Below are positions 17,275 through 25,931 of a stretch of 64,000 nucleotides of DNA, in pieces (the first letter of the stretch is position 1; every line of letters begins with the position of its first letter). The translations under genes and the position numbers were made by a program. This stretch comes from Bradyrhizobium lablabi (GTDB taxonomy: Bacteria; Pseudomonadota; Alphaproteobacteria; Rhizobiales; Xanthobacteraceae): NCBI RefSeq assembly GCF_900141755.1, contig NZ_LT670844.1, forward strand, positions 1,178,001 through 1,242,000, in the 5' to 3' direction. The notes beneath the pieces are model-generated. The model did no database searches. It saw only the letters and a program-made list of their open reading frames with translations, and was not told the origin of the DNA.

Positions 17275-18243
17275 GTGTTCTCCAAAATACTGCGCTGGTC
17301 GGCCAAGGCCTTGCTTGCCATTTTGTTGTTGGCTGTCGCAGCGATCGCCGCATTTCGGGTCGCGGCGGCGATGCGCGAGACCGGGACGCGCGCCGAGCTT
17401 GCGCCGCCAAACGGCCACCTGGTGCCGACAAGCTCCGGCGGAGTGTTCGTACAGCAGAAGGGTCCGGCGCAAGGCGTTCCCGTCGTTCTGTTCCACGGCA
17501 CGGCGGCCTGGAGCGAATTGTGGCGGCGCACCATCGATGCGCTTGCCGCCGCCGGCTTTCACGTGATCGCGCTCGACCTGCCTCCTTTCGGGTTTTCCGA
17601 TCGGCCGGGAAGTTATACCCGGCAGGACCAGGCCGCGCGCGTGAAGGAGGTGCTCGACCAGTTGCGTTCGGCTCCGGCCATTATTGTCGGCCATTCGTTC
17701 GGCGCTGGCGCTGCGACCGAATTTGCGATGCGCTACCCGGAGCGCGCGCGGGGGCTGGTGCTGGTCGATGCGGCGCTCGGGCTAACCGCGCCGCCATCCG
17801 ATCCGCCGGCGCTGCTTCGGCCGAAATGGATTCGTGAAATCCTGGTATCGCTGACCATCACCAATCCCCTTGCAACCCGGCCGCTGCTGCAAACGCTGAT
17901 CGAGAAGAAAGAGCGCGCCCTGCCGGAATATGTCGAGATCCTGCAAAGACCGACGACGCTGCAAAACAGCACCTCTGACATCGCCGACTGGCTGTATTAT
18001 TTCGCCGGCGCCGACCGAGGTGCCGCCAGCGCCGACCGCGGCTCCTATGCGCGCCTGAAACTTCCCGTGACGATGCTGTGGGGCGAGAAGGATTCGGTCA
18101 CGCCGGTTGCGCAAGCGCTCGATCTGCGGACGCTGGTGCCGCAGGCACAACTGACGCCGTTGCCCGGGCTTGGCCATATCCCGCAAATCGAGGATCCGGG
18201 TCTGTTCAACGATGCCCTGCTCAAGGCGCTCGGAAAACTCTAA
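17275..18243 (+). CDS. Alpha/beta hydrolase, membrane-anchored or exported
   Basis: 322 residues from GTG 17275, which has GAGG just upstream; a TTG at 17248 is an alternative. An N-terminal hydrophobic segment (ALLAILLLAVAAIAAF) is a signal anchor. The alpha/beta hydrolase fold follows: oxyanion HGTAAW, LDLPPFGFS, nucleophile elbow GHSFGAGA, an aspartate in LWGEKDSVTP and His in GLGHIPQIE. All catalytic elements are present. It is the first gene of a four-gene rightward cluster of membrane or exported proteins. Substrate unknown. Confidence 0.88.
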   Translation: MFSKILRWSAKALLAILLLAVAAIAAFRVAAAMRETGTRAELAPPNGHLVPTSSGGVFVQQKGPAQGVPVVLFHGTAAWSELWRRTIDALAAAGFHVIALDLPPFGFSDRPGSYTRQDQAARVKEVLDQLRSAPAIIVGHSFGAGAATEFAMRYPERARGLVLVDAALGLTAPPSDPPALLRPKWIREILVSLTITNPLATRPLLQTLIEKKERALPEYVEILQRPTTLQNSTSDIADWLYYFAGADRGAASADRGSYARLKLPVTMLWGEKDSVTPVAQALDLRTLVPQAQLTPLPGLGHIPQIEDPGLFNDALLKALGKL

Positions 18244-18278
18244 GCTCAAGGATAGATTCGAGGAGACCGGGAGACATC

Positions 18279-18701
18279 ATGGATATCATCAGATTGTGCG
18301 CTTGGGGCTACGCCGTGCTGCTCGGCTTTGTCATTCTGACCGGATACATCCCCGCCTTCATCGACCAGAACGACATGATCTTCGGCCTGTTCCGCCGCAC
18401 CTGGTATGCCGATGGGCTGCATCTGGTATCCGCGCTATGGGCGGCGACCGCGGCGCTGACGTCGCGGCGCGCCTCGGAATTGTTCTTCCAGCTGTTTGGC
18501 GCCTTCTACTTCGCCGACGGCGTGCTCGGCCTCCTCACCGGAAGCGGCTATCTCGACTTCGGCATCCTGATCAACGGCGTCCGCGACCTGCCGCTGATGA
18601 CGCGGATTTTCGCCAACGCCCCGCATCTGGGCCTCGGCGGCGTTGCGATCCTGATCGGCTATTTGCTGGCGCCGCGGACGCGAGCCGCCGTCCATGCGTA
18701 G
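18279..18701 (+). CDS. Four-helix integral membrane protein (DUF4383-like)
   Basis: 140 residues from ATG 18279 with GGGAG upstream. Four hydrophobic segments are visible (about 7-28, 47-62, 70-90, 112-132). The text 'DGLHLVSALWAATAAL' and 'DGVLGLLTG' with a late PHLGLGGVAILIGYLL helix resemble small DUF4383-type membrane proteins, but I am not certain. It lies 35 bases after the hydrolase and overlaps the next gene by 8 bases, so the genes are likely co-translated. Function unknown. Confidence 0.75.
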   Translation: MDIIRLCAWGYAVLLGFVILTGYIPAFIDQNDMIFGLFRRTWYADGLHLVSALWAATAALTSRRASELFFQLFGAFYFADGVLGLLTGSGYLDFGILINGVRDLPLMTRIFANAPHLGLGGVAILIGYLLAPRTRAAVHA

Positions 18702-19794
18702 ATGCTTGCGGCGCATCTTTACCGCCATCGCGATCCTGATCGTGCTGGCTGTGCTCGTGCCGCTCGCCTATATCGAGGGCACTTGCCGCCCGACTTCATC
18801 CGCCTCGGCATCCGCAGCACCGATAGCCGCCCTGCCCGCCATCGATGAGGCGGGCTATCGCCGCAAGCAGGACAACACCTTCTTCACCTTTCCCGAGTGG
18901 TACATCGTCTATTCCTTTGAGGATTTCGGCCGCTTTCTCGAGCATTCCAGCGAAAGCCATTTCAACTATCTCGGGCATATCCTCGGATTCTGGCAGAGCT
19001 TTTGCACCATCAACCGCGCGGTGCCGGAGACCGGCGAATCCCGTTTCGACGTCAAGACGATGATCTATGTGATCGGCGTCAGCTATTCGACCGAATATGC
19101 GATCAAGGGATTTTACGAGAACACCATCGGCCGCGTCTTCGAATGGATCAGAGGCCCGGCGCGTACTCCGCAGGACGATTACGCCCGCGCTGTGCTGCAG
19201 GATTATGCCGCGTTCCTCTATACCATCCCCTGGTTCAAATATCCGTTTCGCGAGAAGCTCGATGGCCTGATGGCGATTTCGGCGCCGACACCGAGCCAGG
19301 CGCGCACATCGGAACGCGATTTCGCGCTCGGCACCGAATATTTTCTCAAGATCGGCTATGCCTGGCTGATCCAGAAGGCGCTCGATGCCAGCGATGACGA
19401 TGAGCCGCGCGATATCATGTTCGTGGTTGCGACGCTGCCGCAGGAGGTGCTGGCAAAGGAACCGCGCATAAAACCGATCCGCGTGCTCACGCCGCAATGG
19501 CAATTGGTGCAGGCGCCGCGCTATAAGGCGCTCACCGAAATCCTGCAGAGCCTGCTCGACCGGGGTATTGGCCTTGCCGAAATCGCCGGCAACCACGAAA
19601 TCCTGATCACCGTGATCGCGCCGGACCCCGCCAAGCTGGATGTCAACGATACCACGGAACTGTTTTCACTGGACCTCGACGCCAGGCCCGGCTTCCGCAG
19701 GGCCGGCTTAAAGGCTAGCATTGAGCGGCTGGTCGATATCAACCGCGACCTCAAGGCCAGGGGCGCGAAGATCGAGCATTTTTATGACTATTGA
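18694..19794 (+). CDS. Conserved membrane-anchored protein of unknown function
   Basis: 366 residues. One N-terminal transmembrane helix (FTAIAILIVLAVLVPLAYI) precedes a large soluble domain that would face the periplasm. The domain has distinctive aromatic-rich text (NTFFTFPEWYIVYSFEDFGR, YIVSYSTEY-like segment IGVSYSTEYAIKGFYENTIG) and no motif I can link to an enzyme. The ATG overlaps the previous stop, and the 3' end overlaps the next gene, which points to a tight operon. Homologues are expected in Bradyrhizobium; family unrecognised. Confidence 0.75.
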   Translation: MRRCLRRIFTAIAILIVLAVLVPLAYIEGTCRPTSSASASAAPIAALPAIDEAGYRRKQDNTFFTFPEWYIVYSFEDFGRFLEHSSESHFNYLGHILGFWQSFCTINRAVPETGESRFDVKTMIYVIGVSYSTEYAIKGFYENTIGRVFEWIRGPARTPQDDYARAVLQDYAAFLYTIPWFKYPFREKLDGLMAISAPTPSQARTSERDFALGTEYFLKIGYAWLIQKALDASDDDEPRDIMFVVATLPQEVLAKEPRIKPIRVLTPQWQLVQAPRYKALTEILQSLLDRGIGLAEIAGNHEILITVIAPDPAKLDVNDTTELFSLDLDARPGFRRAGLKASIERLVDINRDLKARGAKIEHFYDY

Positions 19795-20134
19795 GGACAA
19801 GCCGTTTCGGCCGTGGCTGCGGCGATCGGGCAGGATCGCCGGAGCGATCGCCCTCGTCGCTTGCGGCTGGCTCGCGATCGTCGTCGGCCTGACGTTCGTG
19901 TCAGGGCCGGGCAAGTCGATGGCGATCGTCGGCCCGCCGGAAATGGCCCTGGCCGCGATCGTCAAGGCCAACGGCCGCATTCTGGCTTCGAACGCCTATG
20001 TCACGATCGCGCGTTCCGACGATGCCGGTTTTGTCGCGCGGCTCTACGCAGCCGGCGCGCTCTTGGTGCTCGATGCCGAGCAAGCCGGCGGCTGCAGCGG
20101 CTTGCCGCCGAATAGATTCACGGCGGCGCTCTGA
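19784..20134 (+). CDS. Small single-pass membrane protein
   Basis: 116 residues from ATG 19784, overlapping the stop of the preceding gene. One transmembrane segment (IAGAIALVACGWLAIVVGLTF) is followed by about 75 periplasmic residues containing VKANGRILASNAYVTIARSD and a C-terminal AGALLVLDAEQAGGC. The last part looks like a small alpha/beta unit that could take part in redox or protein binding, but there is no named family. Last gene of the 17.3-20.1 kb cluster. Confidence 0.7.
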   Translation: MTIEDKPFRPWLRRSGRIAGAIALVACGWLAIVVGLTFVSGPGKSMAIVGPPEMALAAIVKANGRILASNAYVTIARSDDAGFVARLYAAGALLVLDAEQAGGCSGLPPNRFTAAL

Positions 20135-20147
20135 ACTCTCTTACCTC

Positions 20148-20332
20148 TCCCCGCTTGCGGGGAGAGGTCGGATCGCCTCCGCGATGCCAACGGGTCGCGC
20201 GAATGCGCGCCCGATGACAGGCTCCGCATCGTCCGGCGCGATCCGGGTGAGGGGGACTCTCCGCGAGTCTGAATCTGCGGATAGAGCCCCTCACCCCAAC
20301 CCTCTCGCCGCGAAGAGCGGGGCGAGGGAGCC
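20148..20332. repeat. GC-rich intergenic repeat with inverted arms, type H
   Basis: The whole gap between two convergent genes is repeat-like. It begins ACCTCTCCCCGCTTGCGGGG with a local hairpin and ends near CCCTCTCGCCGCGAAGAGCG. The internal block CGATGACAGGCTCC is shared with type A repeats. No coding sequence. Confidence 0.65.
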
Positions 20333-20339
20333 TCGCAGC

Positions 20340-21938
20340 TTACGACGCGTATTTCTGGTAGAACGTGTTGGTGAAGAGCTCAGACGGATCGTATTTGCGT
20401 TTCGCGGCGAAGAAGTCGTTGATCTGCGGATAGGAACGCTGCAACTGGTCGCGCGAATAATAGAGCTGGTAGGGCAGGAAGAACCGGCCCTTGTGCGCGA
20501 TGGTGAGATCGATCAGTTCCTCGGTCGCCTTCTTCATCCGACGATTGCCCTCCTCGTCGGTGGTCTGGTTGATGTAAAGCACCAATGAGAACGCCGGCTC
20601 CGGCGAATAGGTCAGGAAATTGTCTTCCTGATGCACGATGCGCACCGACGCGTTGAGCAAATTGGTCTTGTTGTCGGTCAAGACCTTGCGCATGCCGTCG
20701 ACAAACGACGCAAACTCGCGGCGCGGAATAAAGTATTCGTGCAGGATGTCGGTATCGTCAGGCAACGAGTTGCGCAAGTAGAGCACCGAATCGTGCATCG
20801 GGTCGTTGCGGCTGACGAGGCAGGCTTCGGCTGAGCCGATCGCTTGCGCGCGCGTGACCGTGCAGGCCTCCATCCGATGCTCGACGTGCTTCTCCGACAG
20901 CCATTTCAGTTCCTGAAACAGCGGACCCTGCTTGGAAAGATTAACGGTCAACCGCCGCAATTTGGTTCCACTGGGCTCATCCAGCGGCGCGCGCTTGAAA
21001 TCCGTGCCGTCGACCTTGGTGTAGGTGTAGAGCAGCATTTCCTTAAGGAACGTGCTCGGCGCCGTCGAGAGATGACCGTACATCAGGCCGATATTCGGGT
21101 CCTTCTCGATTTCGTTCGCGAACAGCGCGGGAAATTCCCTGTAGTCCATGACGCGCCGCCCGGTCTGGTAGACCAGATTGTCCGCGATATCGAGCTCGGC
21201 CTCGACGATGACGCCAAACAGGCCATAGCCGCCGACCACCAGATTGAACAGGTCCTTGTTCTCGGTCGAGGATACGTTACGCAATGAGCCGTCCGCCAGC
21301 ATCACCCGCATCGACTTGATCGATTTGGCGAGCGCGCCGGCCTGATGGTCCATGCCGTGCGCGTTGACCGAGATCGAGCCGCCGACACTGAAGATATCGG
21401 TCGATTGCATGGCGCGGACCGCGAAGCGCGGATGCAACACGTTCTGGATGTCGTGCCAGGTCGCCCCCGGCTGCACGGTGACCGACCGTGTGTTCTCGTT
21501 CAGCACGATGCGGTTGAACCCGCGCATGTCGAGCACGATGCCGCCCTTGCGGAACGCCTGTCCGCCCATGCTGTGGCGCACGCCAGCCGCCGTCACCGAA
21601 AGCTTGTTGTCGCGCGCGAACGCCAACGTCCTTGCGATGTCATCGACGCTGTGCACTTCGACCACGCCATAGATTTCGGTCTTGTCGAGGCAACTGGCGT
21701 CATTGATGCTGCCGCCGAGCTGCGACCATTTTACGCCCGGAAGCGGCGCAATCGCCTTGATCCGCTCCAGATCGATCTTGCCCTGCTCGGCGCGGCCCAC
21801 CGCAGGCCCGCAATCCTTTTCGCCGGTGGGATCGGCCGCCAGGGCCTGAAGTTTCCGGAAGCCGTAGACGCCAACCAGTGCGACCACAACGGCGGCGACA
21901 GACACGCCGGTTTTGAATTTTTGCGAGAATTTCTTCAT
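20340..21938 (-). CDS. FAD-binding (VAO/PCMH-type) oxidoreductase, exported or anchored
   Basis: 532 residues. An N-terminal hydrophobic segment (VSVAAVVVALVGVYGF) suggests membrane anchoring or export. The FAD domain is typical: VVEVHSVDDIARTLAFARD, AGVRHSMGGQAF (the usual histidyl-flavin site region), MRGFNRIV and SVGGSISVNAHGMD. A C-terminal substrate domain ends DFFAAKRKYDPSELFTNTFY, as in alditol/gulonolactone-type oxidases. The carbon substrate is unknown. It is divergent from the amidohydrolase at 22168, with about 230 bases between them. Confidence 0.88.
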   Translation of the reverse strand: MKKFSQKFKTGVSVAAVVVALVGVYGFRKLQALAADPTGEKDCGPAVGRAEQGKIDLERIKAIAPLPGVKWSQLGGSINDASCLDKTEIYGVVEVHSVDDIARTLAFARDNKLSVTAAGVRHSMGGQAFRKGGIVLDMRGFNRIVLNENTRSVTVQPGATWHDIQNVLHPRFAVRAMQSTDIFSVGGSISVNAHGMDHQAGALAKSIKSMRVMLADGSLRNVSSTENKDLFNLVVGGYGLFGVIVEAELDIADNLVYQTGRRVMDYREFPALFANEIEKDPNIGLMYGHLSTAPSTFLKEMLLYTYTKVDGTDFKRAPLDEPSGTKLRRLTVNLSKQGPLFQELKWLSEKHVEHRMEACTVTRAQAIGSAEACLVSRNDPMHDSVLYLRNSLPDDTDILHEYFIPRREFASFVDGMRKVLTDNKTNLLNASVRIVHQEDNFLTYSPEPAFSLVLYINQTTDEEGNRRMKKATEELIDLTIAHKGRFFLPYQLYYSRDQLQRSYPQINDFFAAKRKYDPSELFTNTFYQKYAS

Positions 21939-22167
21939 GAAATGATTCCAGATGGAGGTCGATATTCCGGGCGCGGCGATGATTAGTCAAATCCGCAACG
22001 CTTGCGGTTCGAACAGTCCACATGAATGCGATGGAAGCAGCGAGCCGCGCCATCAGATGAAAGACCGCCGCATTCGCGTCATGGGCTCCGCGCGGCGTTG
22101 CATAGCTCACATGAGCTATCCTATGATGCAGTGAAAGCAAAAAAGTGAGGAAACAAGGAGTGAAACA

Positions 22168-23131
22168 ATGCTCACCAGACGCGGTATTCTGCTTGCCGCC
22201 ATTGCGGGGGAGTGACCATGCCAACCAGAACGCACACGCAAAAGCCTCGCAGCCGGCGACGCCGGTGAATTTCGACATTCCCCCGGGCGCCTGCGATTGC
22301 CACACCCATATTCACGCCGACCCCGAAAAATTTCCGTTCTTCACAGGCCGCGTCTATACGCCGGAGCTCGCTTCACCTGAGGAGATGTCGGCGCTGCACA
22401 AGGCGCTGCATATCGAGCGCGTGGTGATCGTGACGCCGAGCGTCTATGGCACCGACAATTCGGCCACGCTGTTCGGGATGAAAGCGCGCGGCGCGACCGC
22501 CCGCGGCGTCGCCGTGATCGACGAGAAGACGCCGGAAGCCGACCTCGACAGCATGAGCCAGGCGGGCATCCGCGGCATCCGGCTCAATCTCGCAACCGGC
22601 GGCGTCAACGATCCCAACGTGGGGCGACCGCGCTTTCAGGCGGCGCTCGAGCGGGTCAAGAACCGCAACTGGCATGTCCAGTTGTTCACCAGCCTCTGGA
22701 TGATCTCCGCCATCAAGGATCTGGTCGCGGCGTCGCCGGTGCCGGTCGTGTTCGATCATTTCGGCGGTGCACAGGCCGAGCTCGGCGTCGATCAGCCCGG
22801 CTTTTCGGACCTGCTGGCGCTGGTGAAATCGGGCAAGGCCTATGTGAAAATCTCGGGCGCCTATCGGGCCTCAAAACTCGCGCCCGATTTTCCCGATGCA
22901 GCGCCGCTGGCCCGCGCGCTGATCGCGGCGAACGCCGAGCGCGTCGTCTGGGGCACGGATTGGCCGCACCCGAATTCGGTGACGCCGCCCGGCAACAAGC
23001 CGACCGACCTGACGCCACTGTTCCAGATCGACGACGGCCGCCTGTTAAATCAGCTTCCGGTATGGGCGCCGGATGCGGCGATCCGCAAAACCATCCTCGT
23101 CGACAATCCGGCGCGGCTTTACGGGTTTTGA
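22168..23131 (+). pseudogene. Tat-exported amidohydrolase with frameshifted signal peptide
   Basis: An AAGGAG motif at 22155-22160 precedes ATG 22168, which begins MLTRRGILLAAIAG, a twin-arginine signal, but the frame stops at 22213. Dropping one G from the run of five at 22206-22210 joins it to the long frame (SDHANQNAHAKAS...) that runs to 23131. The rest is an intact amidohydrolase_2 domain: DCHTHIH metal site, VVFDHFGG, WGTDWPHP, similar to 2-pyrone-4,6-dicarboxylate or lactone hydrolases. Either the gene is inactivated, or there is slippage or a sequence error. Without the frameshift repair the product starts at a GTG (22145) and lacks the signal. Listed as pseudogene for that reason. 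Confidence 0.8.
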
Positions 23132-24030
23132 GGGCTCGCGCAGGTAGCAGCGTTCGCCATTTGCCGGAGCGTTTCCTGAGGGAAGCCGCGCGCCCATTCG
23201 GCGGCCTTGCGCAGTCCGCCGAATGGAAACAGGTGGAATCCTGCAATCGGCGCGGTCGCGGCTTGCGGCACCGATAACAGACCGTGCATGATTTCGTCAG
23301 GCCCGGTATCGGTCAAAAGCCGGCCGAAACGCCCGATCTGGCCGCGCAGCGCCCGCATCGAATTGCCGATGCCGCAACGGAGCGCGAACTTTGTTAGCGT
23401 CGCCGGGCTCGCGGGACCCGCGAGACCGACGATCACGGGAAGTGTGATGCCGCGCGCATGAAGCTCGACGATCCATTGGAGGATCGGCGCACTTTCAAAA
23501 CAGAATTGGGTCACGACATCGACGCGGATTTTTGTCTGAAGTCCCCAGTGGCGCCATGCCGCGAGCACCGCGAAGGTATTTTCGGGCTTAAGATAGGGAT
23601 GCCCTTCGGGATGACCGGCCACGCTTAGCCGCGCAAAACCGTGCGCCTCGATCAATCCGCTGGCGCCGATATCGAGGCTTGACTTGAACGGGCCCTTCGC
23701 GGCCACGACGTCGCCCGCGACCAGAACGATGCGCGTGACATCCGCCTCGCCTCGCAGCCGCGCCAGAAAATCGTCGAGCGCCTCGCGCGAGACCATTTCG
23801 CGCGCGGCAATATGCGGGACGGGATGGTAGCCGGCGCGGCGAAGTGCTGCAGCCGTATCGATGTTGTGGCGATAATTATCGCCGGGCAGGAAGGTGATCG
23901 TGACGTCGGTGCCGGGCCGAAAATAATCGCGCAGCTCCGGCAATTGACGCCCGCTCGACGAGACCTCGACGGAGGCCGATGACAGAAGTGCGGTGAGTTC
24001 ACGGGACGAGGCGAGATCGGGTGCGGACAC
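23119..24030 (-). CDS. MetF-like methylenetetrahydrofolate reductase family protein
   Basis: 303 residues from GTG 24030, with GGGAG 6 bases upstream. The TIM-barrel signatures of MTHFR are present: a start of barrel EVSSSGRQLPEL, HIAAREMVS after the second strand, LVAGDVVAAKGPF, a SVAGHPEGHP loop and VDVVTQFCFESAPILQW. These contact FAD and folate in MetF. It lies 13 bases after a SAM methyltransferase gene and is probably co-transcribed. The pair suggests demethylation feeding one-carbon units to folate, but no donor is evident. The 3' end overlaps the convergent amidohydrolase by 13 bases. Confidence 0.88.
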   Translation of the reverse strand: MSAPDLASSRELTALLSSASVEVSSSGRQLPELRDYFRPGTDVTITFLPGDNYRHNIDTAAALRRAGYHPVPHIAAREMVSREALDDFLARLRGEADVTRIVLVAGDVVAAKGPFKSSLDIGASGLIEAHGFARLSVAGHPEGHPYLKPENTFAVLAAWRHWGLQTKIRVDVVTQFCFESAPILQWIVELHARGITLPVIVGLAGPASPATLTKFALRCGIGNSMRALRGQIGRFGRLLTDTGPDEIMHGLLSVPQAATAPIAGFHLFPFGGLRKAAEWARGFPQETLRQMANAATCASPQNP

Positions 24031-24043
24031 AGCTCACTCCCGG

Positions 24044-25459
24044 TTAAGCGCGGCGGCGCGAAATCACATAGGTTTCGTCGTTAAACCAGAGACCGCCATG
24101 CTTCTTCAGCACCTGATCGGTCGCCTCCAGATAGCGGCCGTCGCGGACCACTTCCGACAGGCGGACGTCCTCGATTTGCGCGACATAGATCGCGGCATTC
24201 CAGGCGGCGAACAGCGTCGAGGTCCCGATCGGGCCGCTTACCTCGTCCGGCAGCGTATGCATGTGATAACGGAAGATCGAGCGGGCATCTGAGGATGCGT
24301 TGAAATTGTAGTGCCGCGCCTCCCCTCCAAGCTCGTGCTTGACCTGCCGCAGGATGGCGTAGCGATCGGTCTTGAACGGATCATCTCCCGGCCAGACCTG
24401 ATCGATGATCTCGATGCCGGGATCGTTGCCGCGCGAATGGATGCCGATCAACCGGCCGCCGGGCCGCAGCGATCTTGCCAGCGGCGTCAGTACCTTCGAT
24501 GCCTTGAATTCGAGGCTGGCCCGCGCCCGATAGGGCTGCGAGGCAATCACCAGATCGTAGTCGGCCATCACGCGGCCCGGCCGCGGCATGATCGGATCGA
24601 GCAGGAACGAGTGATCCTCCCGCCGCAGCGTCAGGATGACGGGACGCGTATAGACGGGATTGCCGGTGGTTTTGCTGATGCCGGCGCGCCAGTTCTCGGC
24701 CAAGAACCCCTCGAGCTGTCCGATCTGTTCGGCAAAGCCGTGCGCGGTATTGCCTGACAGCGCAAGGTCCTTCCAGATCAGGCTTTGCGCCGACGTCGCC
24801 GAGCGCGGCGTCAGCCACGGCGCCTCGGCATAATAGAGATTGGTGATGACCAAAACGGTCGCCGGATGCTCGAACAGGCGGTCCGCCATCTTCTCCAGCA
24901 TCAGCCGCACGTCCTCGTAGCTGATCTCCTTGGCGACGACATAGAGCGGCATGGTGGGAAAACGAGCATGCAGCGCCCGCATCACGCGCGACAGCACGGT
25001 ACCGTCACCGACGCCGGCGTCGAAAATCCGCAGCGCCGGCGGCGTCGGCTGCAAATTGCCGAGTTCGAGCGAAATCCGGTTGGCGATCTCGGTCTTCTCG
25101 CTGCAGGTCGAGACGAACAGGAGATATTTTTGCCGGTTGTCGAAAAACCTAAAACCCGCGGGCGCCACGTTGGCGATCGCGGCGGCACCGTTCATGGGCT
25201 TTACCATCGCAGAAGGCGCGGTTTGTGACGACGAGGGCGCTGCGCCATGCTCGGACAGATAGGCGCGGACCTTGTCGAGGGTGCCGGTCGTGATCTTGGC
25301 GCCGTCGCGCAATCGCGAGACCAGCTTGCCGTCGTTGACGACGAGCCGTCCGAAGGTGGACTCGGCCGTCTGCGTCGCCCGACAATAATCCCGGATCTCG
25401 CCGAGAATCTGATCAGAAGTCCTGGCGGCGGTTTGACCTTGGTGTTCCTCGGTCCGCAT
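24044..25459 (-). CDS. SAM-dependent methyltransferase with N-terminal HTH-like segment
   Basis: 471 residues from ATG 25459, with GGGGAG upstream. Residues about 15-70 look like a small helix-turn-helix (CRATQTAESTFGRLVVND then KLVSRLRDGAKITTGTLDKV), of the kind seen in phage-like YdaS or XRE proteins. A Rossmann methyltransferase core follows: motif I FDAGVGDGTVLSRVMRAL, an acidic strand end in VVAKEISYEDV, and LRPGGRLIGIHSRG. The C-terminal third (HYNFNASSDARSIFRYHMH) is family-specific. First gene of an operon with the MetF-like gene. A methyltransferase is well supported; the HTH identity is inference. Confidence 0.85.
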   Translation of the reverse strand: MRTEEHQGQTAARTSDQILGEIRDYCRATQTAESTFGRLVVNDGKLVSRLRDGAKITTGTLDKVRAYLSEHGAAPSSSQTAPSAMVKPMNGAAAIANVAPAGFRFFDNRQKYLLFVSTCSEKTEIANRISLELGNLQPTPPALRIFDAGVGDGTVLSRVMRALHARFPTMPLYVVAKEISYEDVRLMLEKMADRLFEHPATVLVITNLYYAEAPWLTPRSATSAQSLIWKDLALSGNTAHGFAEQIGQLEGFLAENWRAGISKTTGNPVYTRPVILTLRREDHSFLLDPIMPRPGRVMADYDLVIASQPYRARASLEFKASKVLTPLARSLRPGGRLIGIHSRGNDPGIEIIDQVWPGDDPFKTDRYAILRQVKHELGGEARHYNFNASSDARSIFRYHMHTLPDEVSGPIGTSTLFAAWNAAIYVAQIEDVRLSEVVRDGRYLEATDQVLKKHGGLWFNDETYVISRRRA

Positions 25460-25662
25460 GGTTTCTCCCCGCGGTTTTGATTGCTTGGCTTGCAATCAAG
25501 GGGCAACCACCTGGAGGCGTCAACCACAAACAGAGTGGGCAGGAATTATGGGCATGTGCCCACACTTTCCACGGCCGGCGCGAAAAGATTGAGATCAGCG
25601 CCTGCGGCGTTACGAGAATGTGGAGCTAGCGACTTTCCCCGCCGGCCATTAGATCAAGGGCC

Positions 25663-25911
25663 ATGCGCAAGCCAACGATTTTTGCGGTTGCCGCGACACT
25701 GCTGTCTCTGACATCGGCGCCGGTGTTCGCGCAGGGCACCGATATGCAGGGCATCAATATATTGGGACCAGGGAGAGGCTGGAAGCTTCAGTCGCAGCGC
25801 GGCCCGGACGGTCAAAACGTCTACGGCTACAACTGCGCTGCGGATTTCCGGCAAATCTCCCGCCATCGTGTCGGGTATGCGACGCGGCACACGCGACGGA
25901 CCGGACGATAG
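25663..25911 (+). CDS. Small exported protein, unknown
   Basis: 82 residues with a clear signal peptide (TIFAVAATLLSLTSAPVFAQ). The mature peptide is about 58 residues: a 'GINILGPGRGWKLQSQRGPD' start, NVYGYNCAADF, and an Arg-rich tail (RHRVGYATRHTRRTGR) that looks like a frameshifted or read-through end. AAGGGCC precedes the start. No recognised family. It is divergent from the SAM methyltransferase gene and convergent with the CoA transferase. Confidence 0.5.
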   Translation: MRKPTIFAVAATLLSLTSAPVFAQGTDMQGINILGPGRGWKLQSQRGPDGQNVYGYNCAADFRQISRHRVGYATRHTRRTGR

Positions 25912-25931
25912 CAACGGCCGGCAGCGATCGG

